Shown: piece by piece, positions 28,860-40,900 of the stretch
Layout of the letters: the number at the start of each line of letters is the position of its first letter
How positions within the stretch are numbered: the stretch's first letter is position 1
NCBI GenBank assembly: GCA_002633005.1
Contig: NMRA01000009.1
Location: 1,083,661 to 1,147,660, forward strand
Length of the DNA: 64,000 bases
Reading direction: 5' to 3'
From: Phoronis australis
Lineage: Eukaryota > Phoronida > Phoronidae
Notes under the pieces: generated by a model
Databases searched by the model: none
The model's input: the letters and a program-made list of their open reading frames with translations, nothing else
Told to the model about the DNA's origin: nothing
Position numbers and translations under genes: made by a program

Positions 28860-30327
28860 TGGATAAGCCATGTCTTAACTGACTATGAGAGCATACACAA
28901 TATCAAGAGCACAATCATGAAATTAAGCACACAACATATTTATAGTGTCTAATGAAAATTTAGAAGACAACAACAATTGTCTTTAAACTTGGCTGACTAT
29001 GAGAGCCAAAAAGCTAGCATAACTCAGGCCAAACATGAAATTCTCGCTCATTCTTATGCAAAGTCAAAGCAAAATCGCTTCCAAAATCTACAAAATCAAG
29101 AGCACAACTATGAAATTTGGCACACATCATATTTATAGTGTCTAATGAAAATCTAAAAGACAACAACAATTGTCTTTAAACTTGGCTGACTATGAGAGCC
29201 AAAAAGCTACCATGACTCAGGCCAAATATGAAGTTCTCGCCCATTATCAAATCAAAATCGCTTCCATAATCTACAATATCAAGAGCACAATCATGAAATT
29301 TTGCACACAACATATTAATAGTGTCTAATGAAAATCTAGAAGACAACAACAATTGTCCTTAAACTTGGCTGACTATGAGAGCCAAAAAACTAGCATAACT
29401 CAGGCCAAACATGAAATTCTCGCTCATTCTGACGCAAAGACAAAGCAAAATCGCTTCCATAATCTACAATATCAAGAGCACAATTGTGAAATTAAGCACA
29501 CAACATATTTATAGTGTCTAATGAAAATCTAAAAGACAACAACAATTGTCTTTAAACTTGGCTGACTATGAGAGCCAAAAAGCTACCATGACTTAGGCCA
29601 AATATGAAGTTCTCGCCCATTATCAAATCAAAATTGCTTCCATAATCTACAATATCAAGAGCACAATCATGAAATTTTGCACACAACATATTAATAGTGT
29701 CTAATGAAAATCTAGAAGACAACAACAATTGTCTTTAAACTTGGCTGACTATGAGAGCCAAAAAGCTAGCATGACTCAGGCCAAATATGAAGTTCTCGCC
29801 CATTATCATATCAAAATCGCTTCCAAAATCTACAATATTAAGAGCACAACTATGAAATTTGGCACACAACATATTCATAGTGTCTAATGAAAGCCTAGAA
29901 GACAAAAACAATTGTCTTTAAACTTGGCTGACTATGAGAGCCAAAAAGCTACCATGACTCAGGCCAAATATGAAGTTCTCGCCCATTATCAAATCAAAAT
30001 CGCTTCCATAATCTACAATATCAAGAGCACAATCATGAAATTTTGCACACAACATATTAATAGTGTCTAATGAAAATCTAGAAGACAACAACAATTGTCC
30101 TTAAACTTGGCTATGAGAGCCAAAAAGCTAGCATAACTCAGGCCAAACATGAAATTCTCGCTCATTCTTATGCAAAGTCAAACCAAAATCGCTTCCAAAA
30201 TCTACAAAATCAAGAGCACAACTATGAAATTTGGCACACAACATAAAATACTAGCATAACTCAGGCCAAACATGACTGACAATGCACACTGTTCTTGTTG
30301 TCGCTCACGAAGTCTGCAATTCAGCTC
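28860..30327. mobile_element. Right end of the TTAA-type element: array of about 190-bp subterminal repeats
   Basis: About eight tandem units of 180-195 bp, each with GGCTGACTATGAGAGCC, GCAAAATCGCTTCC and GAAAATCTA(A/G)AAGACAAC. They are the reverse complement of the left array. The end sequence CGAAGTCTGCAATTCAGCTC at 30308-30327 mirrors the left terminus. The right flank (ATCTTTCT) is not TTAA, so the two ends may come from different copies joined by the assembly. Confidence 0.78.
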
Positions 30328-30559
30328 ATCTTTCTGTGATGCCAGGACTGCAAGAAAAGACAACAAAACAGTATTTATCAATGTGTAAATATATTAATTC
30401 ATTAACATGCAAGACAAATGCCGTTATTTTTTACTTACTTACAGAAATTTTTTATACTGAAGCTTAACTATAATTCTTAGATAAGTCTCAGAACCATTTC
30501 ATAAGAAATTTGTGCAATATTGGTACTGTCGTGGATGCATTATTGAGTTTCGTATCTGT
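30328..30559. other. 3' flank of the small minus-strand gene
   Basis: Lies between the element end and the stop codon at 30560. Contains GGATGCATTATTG, a half unit of the hairpin repeat. No gene. Confidence 0.5.
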
Positions 30560-30716
30560 TCAGTTAGATTCTAATTCATGTTTGTCCACCTTGAATGACT
30601 TATGTTTACCATGCACATAGTTGTACAATTGGCATTTACCAACCCCATCAGCAGCACGGCAGTCAGTGTCTACATCTACGATGTCTTTTATGGATTGCAC
30701 TTGAGGTCTCTGCCAC
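30560..30716 (-). CDS. Terminal exon candidate of the small minus-strand gene
   Basis: After acceptor TTTATTTTCAG the frame reads WQRPQVQSIKDIVDVDTD, then GVGKCQLYNYVHGKH, and ends HELESN with a stop at 30560-30562. A duplicate exists at 22757-22913 on the + strand. A partial duplicate of its acceptor and first codons lies at about 30848-30890. Confidence 0.45.
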
Positions 30717-32486
30717 CTGAAAATAAAATGTTTAAATTGAACTTTAACTACAATTAAACATATCAACCCTCATCCTTTTTCCAGATGAACTTTGTTTGCC
30801 CTGAACTTTACTATCAAAGTTAGCACTGAACTACTGTGTTCATTAGTGTTTTATGCACTGCACTTGAGGTCTCTGCCATCTGAAAATAAAATTGAAGTTG
30901 AACTACAGTTAGACATATCATCTCTCATCCTTTTTTCAGATGAAATTTGTTCACCCTGAACTTCAATATTACTATCAAAGTCAGCACTGAACTGTTGTGC
31001 TCATTATCTATTATCACTTATCATTCGATAAAGCAGTCAGAAATGGCTGTGGATGCATTATTGGACAGAGGTGTTCATTGCCCAATAGTGCATCCGTCCA
31101 TTCGATAAAGCAGTCAGAAGTAGCTATGGATGCATTATTGGACAGAGATGGTAGTGCACAATACTGCAACCATCTATCCTATAGAGCAGTCAGAAGTGGC
31201 CGTGGATTCACTATTGGATAGAGATGGTATTGCACAATAGTGCATCCGTCCATCTGATAAAGCAGTCAGAAGTGGCTGTGGATGCATTATTGGACAGAGA
31301 TGTTGTTGCACAATAGTGCATCCATCTATCGGATAAAGCAGTCAGAAGTGGCTGTGGATGCATTATTGGACAGGTGTGTTATTGCACAATACTGCATCCA
31401 CCTATCAAATAAAGCAGTCAGAAGTGGCTGTGGAAGACAGGTGTGTTACTGCACAATATTGCGTTCACCCATCTGATAAAGCACCGGAAAGTGGCTAAGG
31501 TGTCCCACTATGCCCAAAAACCTGGAAAGGTATTTACAACGTCAGTTTGATGCTTTGCCTTTAGTCAGTGTGAGGCATAGTTTGCCAAAATTCTGTCCTA
31601 TAACTCTCAGGAGGTACACTGTCTCTTGTCAGATAGAGACGGTGGTCAGGGTCTCAGCTCACGGCTGAAGTGAAGTACCAGTGGAATTCGTAGTCCCGAA
31701 TGTCATACCATGCAGTATATAGTGTATTAGAGCCTTTTAGAGACGATCAGAACCCGAGGACGAGCCCACATAGGCTTCCCTGCCAGTGCCAGCCAACAAA
31801 ATCTCCTACATTTCTACATTTAGAAATAATTCAAGCTCAACACTCTTTGAAAGATCCGATTGACTCACACACATCAGTGACATTCCCTTTATCTCTTTTT
31901 TCCAAAATAAACAACATAAGCGGCACAAACGATGCTTTTATAATAAGTCGAATAACCAGCGGACTGCTTGGATGCACTATTGCGCAAAAACCGGAAGCCG
32001 AAAAAAGAGCGCATGCGCAGACCACGCAAACCAGCTCTGGATGCATTATTGGACAGGATGCATTATTGGCCAAACAAAGAAATCAATATGGCGGTCACCG
32101 GCACTATAGGCTACATCGGCAGATCAGCAACTGCCGAGTGGTTGCGCGAGGCACACATTTTACAGAGGAGAGAAGAGACTGTTAAAATCCAAGAATCTCA
32201 GTTCAATAAAGGACAATATTTACCATTCAGAAACATCGGCTCTGTATTCAGGATCGTCTGTTGGATGACTGGGTTGATTTGCCGAGCCCGCTTCTCTCGC
32301 GGGAGGATCCAGTTTGTAAGGCCTCAAAGTAGAAAAGTCCGCAGCCGGATGCAAATCAAACTCGTTCTTGCTTTCGTGCAACTCCATTTCCTCATCCTGG
32401 CCACTATTCCCGTATGTTTCTTCATAGTATTCGTTTAATTCTTGCTCATAATCGTAGTCGCTTTCAAATTCCCTACTCTCCGCCAT
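30560..32486 (-). CDS. Candidate two-exon gene, acidic N-terminus, unknown function
   Basis: Exon 1 (32224-32486) starts ATG in an AACAATGGCGG context and reads MAESREFESDYDYEQELN to LRPYKLDPPARE and SEW. It is strongly acidic. Its GTAAAT donor is phase 2. The exon at 30560-30716 enters in phase 2 and ends in a stop, so the two join in frame to 139 residues. The acidic start, the RPYKxxP motif and the W at the break recall proteins annotated as P2X7-like (P2RX7 C-terminal zinc-finger family), but the expected CxCGxC is absent here. An exon may be missed, or the resemblance may be chance. The 1.5-kb intron is mostly hairpin repeats. Confidence 0.38.
31020..31500. repeat. Hairpin-forming tandem repeat, about 70 bp, right array
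   Basis: About seven units of AAAGCAGTCAGAAGTGGCTG, then TGGATGCATTATTGGACAG and CAATAGTGCATCC. Half of each unit is an imperfect reverse complement of the other. Inverted relative to the array at 22210-22440. Confidence 0.88.
31501..32223. other. Intron or promoter-like region with NRF1-type site
   Basis: Contains more GGATGCATTATTGG half-units near 32035-32070, an ETS-like CCGGAAG (31991), an NRF1-like palindrome (32009-32019) and a YY1-like AATATGGCGG (32086). A + strand ORF starts at that ATG (32088) and overlaps the minus-strand exon. I do not regard it as established. Confidence 0.45.
32009..32019. promoter_or_regulatory. NRF1-type site
   Basis: GCGCATGCGCA matches the NRF1 palindrome YGCGCAYGCGCR apart from the outer base. 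It lies close to ETS-like and YY1-like words, a combination usual in broad, TATA-less animal promoters. Confidence 0.4.
32224..32486 (-). CDS. First coding exon of the small minus-strand gene
   Basis: 263 bp, ATG at 32486 and donor GTAAAT reading from 32223. About a third of the first 50 residues are Asp or Glu. A CRE octamer lies 39 bp upstream of the ATG, which supports a nearby transcription start. Confidence 0.45.
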
Positions 32487-32524
32487 TGTTCAATGCTAAT
32501 CACTGATCTCTTGTGTTCAACCCA

Positions 32525-32532
32525 TGACGTCA
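32525..32532. promoter_or_regulatory. CRE octamer upstream of the minus-strand ATG
   Basis: A perfect TGACGTCA followed by CATGGCGGGAAA. Position and context fit a TATA-less promoter for the gene starting at 32486 on the minus strand. Confidence 0.5.
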
Positions 32533-34499
32533 CATGGCGGGAAATGTGAAAATTAGCAAAATTGAAAGAAAAATCAAAATTTCGAGCTAATTACACAAAA
32601 TAAACATAGGTTTAGCTAAATTTGACGTCATTCATTTAGTCTGTGGCCACCGGTAATTCAAAATGTGCAAAAATCCATGGTGTGTACTGTTTAACAGAAG
32701 CGCTCGTTATTAAAATATTTCTAGGGTATATCTCAACTCATCTGGTTTCCTTATAAATGTACTGTCTATGAGTTACTTGATACACTTAAAACTTTAGTCA
32801 AGCATGAAATCCTTTGTCACCTAACACACTGGTCCTACACATATGCTACGATTTAGCATCCTTTAACCAGTGACGCTTACACTTTCAGGGAATAGAAACA
32901 ATCTCAAGGCCACGCATCTACATTCCAGCCATGATCCCCTGAATCCCTGCCAAGGACTAGCAAAACCAAACCTGCAGCATAAATTCCAAGCTCCCACCAC
33001 TCAACTCCACATGTGTCAAGAACTCTCCATGATACCTGTTGACCAACCTACATACTCAAGGATCAAATTTCAATTCTAGACTTGAGACGATCCTCAGGTA
33101 AAAGATCTGGTCGCCGTGTACGGGATTCTGGAATTTGTACTGAAGTAGGTGTTTGTTGCTTTGGGACTGGGGCTCAGGGGACCCAAGCTGGCATTGAGAG
33201 GCACAGTCATAGAATTTTCTGGCTATTAGCATTCATAACTAAGATGCAACCTTGTTCAAAACACTATAGTGTACAAACACTCACACTCAAAATATGTGAA
33301 ATATAAAAATTTACGTACTAAGAGATAACATATACTACTTTTTTCATAGTAAAAAAGCAAAAAATAAGAGGTACAATTAAAAAGTTGACAACAAGTGTTT
33401 TACTGAATCTAACTGAATAGTATAATGGAACTTTGTCACATACCCTGATTAGAACGGCGACAGCAATGTAATGTAAAAACGGCAAGTCCCAACTTTACTT
33501 AAAGTGTGAGCATCTACACTACTGACAACAAACTCTTGTCACAAAGTACACATTTCAAAGGTTCCTTGATGTTCATAGTAACAAGGTTCGACAGCAGTAA
33601 AATTCCATCCTTAAAGATCTTTCTACTTGTTATCCAATGATTGGACACTGAATGCCACAGACATACATCAAATAACATGCCATGTACTATCACTGTCCTG
33701 TAAATTACACAACTCATAGTACCAATAAGCTAAACTGTAAATTACACAACCCACAGTACCATCAAGCTTAGTGAACTGTAAATTACACTACCTATAGTAC
33801 CATCAAGCTGAACTGTAAATTACACTACCCACACTACCATCAAGCGAACTTAGTGCAAATTAATATAAATATTCAGAAAACAGGCTGAACTTCAAGATAA
33901 ATGCATATTAGAGCAGGGGTATGATTAAACGCCCTCAGCTGGCATAGCAATTGGCAAATATACAAGCACCCACATGTTTATGAAGTGGACACGTAGATAA
34001 CAACAGCGATGAAACATACACATGTACTGCAAAAAAATGAAAAAAAATATTTCAGAGCATTCTTGGTACAAAGCTGTATAAATAATATATACAGCTTTGC
34101 ACCAATGTGGGTAAAAATGAACAATTAAATCCTAACACAAAAGTAATGTTATTAAAAACTATTCTTCCTTGAGTAAATAAAAATATGTAAAATAGCAAAA
34201 AAATGTCATTCTACCATTACTGTACTGCTTTAAGTCAAGGAGCAGTGTGTGCGTCAGTTTTCAGCACCACGAAATAAAGCGTCACATATTGACCAATTTC
34301 GTTTTTCGCCAATTCTTCAATAAAGTGTTCTTCCACAAAGTTGGGTTAATGTTACAATAAACTATTAGAATTAGGTACACTACATTATAAGTTTTTTGTA
34401 TTGCAATAACAGTAAAATTTGCTTCTTCGAGCCTGTCATAATCTCCCGATTGCAGTCGACGAAAATTTAGAAAATGGCAAGAGCACATTTCACAAGGGT
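32533..34499. other. Intergenic, short repeats only
   Basis: No supported gene. Contains a tandem repeat at about 33700-33850 (four units of 43-48 bp around CTGTAAATTACAC and TACCATCAAGC) and a hairpin at 34063-34105. Confidence 0.6.
34063..34105. repeat. Inverted repeat (18-bp arms)
   Basis: TTGGTACAAAGCTGTATA pairs with TATACAGCTTTGCACCAA across a 7-base AT loop with one mismatch. It lies downstream of the SLC16 gene on its strand. It may be a small foldback element or an RNA hairpin. Confidence 0.75.
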
Positions 34500-34690
34500 A
34501 CCGTTTCTAAGTAGACGACAAATTTCTGATATGAAAAGCAGAGAATTACGCGAGAGAATGACATTTATTTGTTTTTCACTCAAATGGCTGCAACGAGCAA
34601 GGTTGTAGTCGATTGACTCCCAGATTTTGCACGCACCCCCACTGGTCATAAGCTCTACACGTTGATATAAGTTTCAGAACACAGTGACAA
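34500..34690. repeat. Dispersed repeat Y, copy 1
   Basis: Shares its order of words with 43790-43985 in the same orientation (TTTTCACTCAAA, GATTGACTCCCAGATTTTGC, CATGTTGATATAA-like). The two copies bracket the SLC16 gene. Confidence 0.75.
34564..34569 (-). promoter_or_regulatory. Possible poly(A) signal for the SLC16 gene
   Basis: AATAAA on the minus strand about 200 bp beyond the stop codon. It lies inside dispersed repeat Y, so its use is uncertain. Confidence 0.35.
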
Positions 34691-34766
34691 GCAGCACAAT
34701 TCCATGTACAGCTAGTTGGATGCCTATTCCATCTAATGTATATGCAGCAACATGCAGTTTGTTGTT

Positions 34767-34966
34767 TTAAACATTTGAATCGTTTGCTTCTGCCAATTCA
34801 ATCTTTGGCAGTTCCACTGCAGGATCCCCCACCTCATAATGGCTGTGACGCCCAGTTGCTTTCTGTACCAGAGGAATGAAATACAGCATAAAGCCACTAA
34901 CACCGATAGTGATGCCGCTGACGATGAATGAGATGTCGTATGAATAAGTGTCCATAATTAACCAGC
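34767..34966 (-). CDS. SLC16 exon 6 (terminal)
   Basis: Acceptor GTGTTTTTCAG, phase 1. Reads GWLIMDTYSYDISFIVSG, then GFMLYFIPLVQKATG, and ends ANDSNV with TAA at 34767-34769. It encodes the end of helix 11, helix 12 and a 30-residue cytosolic tail rich in acidic residues. Confidence 0.92.
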
Positions 34967-37900
34967 CTGAAAAACACCCACATCATTTAATTTTGATAAA
35001 CAAAAGAGCAAAGCACTAGTTTATTTTTGCTACAGTGTACTGCATCAGGCAGAGAGGTCAACAATTAAAAGGATACCAAACCATGTTTTGATGATTTCAA
35101 CCAATCCTTGATCTGTCACCTGCCTATACAACATTGGCATCAATCTTTCAAGTCAAAGGCAGGAATCGACTATAGACTGATACTCCCCATCGCACAACTG
35201 GACAATATGGTCCATGGTGGAAGGTCTTTTCTCACGGCTGCCATGTAATTTGCTAGAAGCATAGCTCACACTCGCCCCATTAGCAGATTTTGTAAGGAGT
35301 TTCCAAATTTTTCTCTTTTGAGGGTTGTCAAGGGTTACAGAGCCATTATTCTATTTCAGAGAACTGGATGGAAAAGTTGTTTTAGTATCTGTTAAAAGGC
35401 CAAAACAGAATGTCATGCAGAATCATAAATATTGCTAAACTGTAAAAAGATGGCAATAAATGCTGCAATAAACCACCGTTCTATCATAGAATGCATTGAA
35501 AAATGAGGTCAAACATTCATCCAACATATAATCATGCAACAGTGAAAATAGTCGTCATTGGAGCTGGGGTCACAAAACTAAGCCCCTTTACACATAAAGT
35601 CACCATAAAACATGTTCTGCTGTTCAAAACATCGTCTGCTTTTACAGACATATTTGCTCTTCGAAAGCAATGTTACCATTCGTATGCTTTGTTTGGATTC
35701 ATATTGGTTACAATTAATCACCAGCAATTCCTTTGCCAGCTGTGCTGACTTGGCAGCTAAACAACTGTTACAACATGCCAAGAATTGTAAGATGACACTT
35801 GGCTTACCTCAAAATCCAACTGCTGCCTGCTGGTTTGGTAATTGGTTCAATTATGTTGCACAAACAACAGAATTAATGGGAAGGAGAATACTCCAGGCAA
35901 CATTGTTAAAAAATTTTAGGCTGTAAAAGTCACATTTCTTGTCCAATTTACAAAATTCAAAAACCTAATCACGTGTACTTTTCACAAACTATTCAAAAAA
36001 TATGCCATTTAAAAACTTTCAAAATGGAATTAATTTAAAAAATACTATTGTCGTCTCCAGTGTGTTTATGATGCGTCCAATTATCTACAGAATGATAAAA
36101 TCAGCAGAGTGTGATGTGGCATCCAGAGACGATGTAATTGCCTACAACTGCACGTCTTTGATCATTGCGACAGACTTTGCGGTATGCGAACCAGTTGAGT
36201 TGCCCAATCTTGACCACTATGTGTGTCAGCGTAGGATTGTTTTCATGAAAACTCAACAGGCCTGATCTGAAGCAACAGTGGCCTAGGCTGTTAATTCTAA
36301 GTCTGGAAATCATTTCTTTTCGGAATAACAAACAAGATAAGACAAACATTGCGACAGTAAGTGGCCTAACTCAAAAGCTGGGTTTTGACAGAAAGCAGGG
36401 GTTTATTAGCATTTATCTCCCATTCGTCACTGACTTACCAGTTACGCGACGTCCAAAAAAGAAGGCACCACCTCGAAACAGCAGCGTAATGCCAAATGAG
36501 CTCGTCAGTTTTTCTAGCCCAAACAAATCCACAAGAATGACAGAAGTGAGAGACACGTAAGAACCTGCAATCAGTTTAACAGAAAAGTTGGAACACAAAA
36601 CATTCCGACAAGGGATTCACAACAAATATCATGTAATAGATTGGTCAGATATCAACTCAGTCGACAGAGAACCTAATGATTATGCAAGCAGAATCAGGGA
36701 GGTGGTCTGGATTTCAAAGCAGCATAATCCCATGAACAAAAGCCGAAATCCTGGTAAATTTTTCAAATTTGTAGATGCAAACCATGAAATGCATTTACTC
36801 AACAATCCATCCACATTTCAAAAAATCTTATTTGTCACAAAATCCAGTACAACAATCCCTTAGTTCATCATTTAATTATTACAGTAAATAATGTAGAAAT
36901 TCTGCACAGGGAGACCTTATATTTGCTAACATTTGCAATGCCCTATCAGTTTCCTCTTGTTGGAAAAAACAATTATTCAACTATAATATTGCAAGATAAG
37001 GTACATGCGTCTTCAACCTACCAACAGTGACTCCAAATACAGCGCCATATACAACCATCAGACCATACGACTCAGCCAATGGTGCCAAAGCCGTAGCAAT
37101 GCCACAGACCAGCACACTTGTGTTGTACACATGTAACCTTTGAGGGCGAATGAAAGGCACATCTGACACAAAGCCAAACAAAACTCGGCCAACAATATCG
37201 GCTATTCCAATGACAGTATACAGAAAGGCAGCCATCTGGAAATCTATGCCTCGTATTTGGGCATAATCCGTCAAGAAGCTGAATGGTATGTAGAATCCAG
37301 TACTAGTTAGAAAATTAGAGAAGACAAACATGTAGAAAATGGGATCTGTCAACAACGTGAAATCCAGAATCTTTCGGAATCCATCATACATCTCGTTAGA
37401 ACAGCATCTGCAAGCTCTTGGCCTCTTTGTTGGTGAATCCACCCGCAATCTGCTGGGCAACGACGTGACACTTGTCGCATAATGGGAAGGGTTTGTTTTG
37501 TACTCAGTCATGTTCATTATGCTACCGCTATAGGAAATGTCCTTGCGATACATTACACCAGCACCTTGACTCTCCGACACACTTTGATGAATATTAGTCA
37601 AACTGCCTCCCTTTACTTTCCGCTGCTTTGTTGTGGAGTGAATGTTTCCAACGCTTCTAATCATTTTTGGTTCATCAGTAGGTGGGAAAAGGGGTGATGA
37701 CACAGGCTCAGACTTTGACCCTCTCACTGCCATCTCAGGCTGATTGTCATCAAGTGTAAGTGCTTGTTTCTCTTCAAGGCAAACATCTGCCTTCTTGTAA
37801 CTCTGAGAACAATTGAATCTCACACGTGACAAATGACAAATATAGCTGCCAACAGACCATTACCATACGGTACCCTTTGTATTTCCAATACAATAAACCT

Positions 37901-40900
37901 AACCTGATAGAAATAATTACAAATGCATTGCTTTCTAACAAAGATTTCCATGTCTTTATGTCTTGACTTGCTATTTGGCAGGCTCATACTTGCTATCACC
38001 AGAATTCCTTTAATGTCTTAACAGACAAAAGCACCTTGCCTAGCCTAGTCTTGGTGTAGCAAGGTCTGTAAACACTATTCTCATATCATGTGTGTTGTTT
38101 ATATCAATTTCTTAACAGCAGAAGAGGGAGACTGGACTCATTGTTGAACAATTTGGGAATAAGGAGGCAATCATCCATGGAAACTAAGAGATAATGAATT
38201 TACTTTTATTGCATGCTTTATAAAATATCCCATAATGCACATCAGTTGGCAGTGGAATGGATAAAGACCATATTGTGCACTGACATACCTTGTCCTTCCT
38301 GACAGGCTGCAGAGGCCTGAAGACGGCGCCACACATAACCATATTGGCGATTACACCACTGATTATAAGGACAGTGCCTTTCCAGCCATAGCTGGCACTC
38401 AAATATTGATATAGAAACGCAAAGACAAATTTGCCCACTCCTGAGCCGCACACAGCCAGGCCTGTCGCAAAGGCTCGCTTGTTCTCAAAGTAGTAACCAA
38501 CTGAGACAATGGCAGGAAGATAAATAAGGCCAAATCCAAAGCCTGCAAAAATAGTGTGCATCATGTTTACAATCAAAATATTATCCTGCCAAAATTGTCA
38601 ATCCTATATCATCACATGATAAATTGAATGGAAATGCTCCTCAGTGAACTCATCATGATCTAGCTGGGAAAATGGGATGGAGCTGGTCACAGACGGAACA
38701 GTTCACAGATGGAACACTTCACAGAGACACATTCCATGGAACAGTTCACAGATGGAACACTTCACAGAGACACATTCCATGGAACAGTTCACAGACGCAC
38801 ATTCCAATTTAACCAACACTTTCAATTTTACGGTTCATTCTTCTCCGAGACAAGTAAGACAAATATCAAACCTAGCTAGACAGGTAATGTGCAACTTATC
38901 TGTGACAATGCAAACAAGAGCAACGCAGAGCGTTGAAATGCACCCACAATTGCACCGCATACGGTATCCTTCTAGGGTTGTTTATTGGTACCATAAAGTG
39001 GCCAGTAGAGGGCATATATGTAGTATGTTGAACTTTGCAAAATGGAAAGGCATGGTCATTGTCTCCTCAATAGGCTAGGGGCAAAATGTGAGTAATCTTC
39101 ATATACAAGCACATCCAATACACCACTTGCTTAAAGCACCACAGAAACATAAAATTTAAAACAAATTTACCAACATACGAGATTAGCACAGCATTAGAAT
39201 GCCAGAAACAAATTTCTACTTGGAACTTTTCCTTCATAGTCACGAAGTAACACAAAGTATACACCTGAAGACCTATGAAAATACAGAGGTCAATGTAAAA
39301 TATTAAAATTGCCACTAGAGGCAAATACTAAAATTGCCACCGGTAGTCAGAATCATCCTAAAGTCGCCATCGTCCGTTGTCAACATCACATAAATACACT
39401 TGCTAAATTTAGTAAAGATCCTGCAAACGGTTTGGGAGATACAGCCATGGGCGCAAAAAAACAAAACTGCCACTAGGAGCCGCCACAGTAGTCCAAATCG
39501 TCTGAAAATCATTGTCAGCTGTCTTCCTTATAGTAAGCACATACACGCCAATTTTCACAATCATCCTTTGAGCGGTTTGGTTGATAGAGGAGTGGACGCA
39601 AAAATACAGACTCGAAAACAGTAAAAATGGCCACTAGGTGGCGCAAACTACGTCGAATCCATCTGAAAACAGTAGGATAGCGTCATCTCACTAATAGGTG
39701 CCTACATACCAAATTTCATGAAAATCCGTTCAATACTTTTGAAGATACAAAGGTAAGCGTAAAAAACTAAAATTGCCACTAGGGGGCACACCGGTAGTCG
39801 GATCCGTCCGAAAGTTCGCACATGCCGTCCCATTCATGAATGGAACATATGTGCCAAATTTCATGAACGTATGTCAAAGGGTTTTGGAGATAGAGCAGCA
39901 GACGCCGGACGGACGCCGCCCGTACGGACGGACGGACGGAGATGACGGCATAATGCGTCCACATATAAATATGTGGGCGCATAAAAATCAAGACATAGCA
40001 TAACTAAAGTGGAGATATATTAGAAGTATTTCATCTGTGTGATTCACTGCCTCATGGGACTACAGCTTTATGATAAAACTTACTCTGATATAGCATTTTC
40101 ATTTCAGTAAAGTGTGTTGTTCTAGTACGGTAAAAACTCCTTAAATTTAGGAAAAATATTGCTAAAATAGCCGTATTTCTAAATTTCAGGGTCTTACCAG
40201 ATTGTTGCAAATGTTCAAAACTTTACCAAGTGTTAAAAACCGGACGATCGCCGCACAAATAAAAAAGTTCATGTCCAATTCAACGTTTCGTCTTTTCATA
40301 AGACATCACCAGGATCATATTTAGATACATAGAATATTCTATGTATCTCTCACTTCACTCTATGGATGTTACCTGAGCTACATGTTGGCACTTGTTGTCC
40401 TAAATTGTTGTAAATATGGTCCTGATGATGTCTTATGAAAAGACGAAACGTTGAATTGATCACGAGCTTTTTTATTTGCGCGGCGATTGTCCGGTTTTTG
40501 ATCTTATTGTGGCCAAAAACTGATTTAATTACCAAAATGTTATTTGGTAATAGTTGCACCACACAAACTGTGGTAAAGGCAAAGTTGATTTTTCTGAGAA
40601 GGTATTTTTGTAGAGAAAATTTGACAAATCAAATTTCACCCATCTGCCATATTGTGTCCTAAGTTTCAGAATTTTTACTGTAGTTGGGTGAACTCCAGTT
40701 AATTGTTTAAGTCCCAGTCAAATATGCATAGAAGGCACTTGGTGGTAATGAACTTTCTGTTTTATGGACTCTTACATAATGTACATGGATTGATAAAGTG
40801 AACCTCACACCACCAGAGTTAACATCTTGAAATATATTTATACCTAAATCTAATATTTAACATATGTCTTAAATTGCTGTCAAGACATTTTGAAATTTGA

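Larger units (their letters stand above)
26312..29118. repeat. 2.8-kb duplicated block, copy Q
   Basis: Partner of 23090-25861. It continues without a gap into the longer subterminal array at 28860-30327, so Q is the better-supported copy. The intervals between its two candidate exons (27291-28285 and 28377-28860) show no further gene that I can support. Confidence 0.9.

Noticed and set aside
22210-31500. CRISPR-like array from regular repeats
   Set aside because: Animal DNA, tandem units without unique spacers; this is satellite-type repetition.
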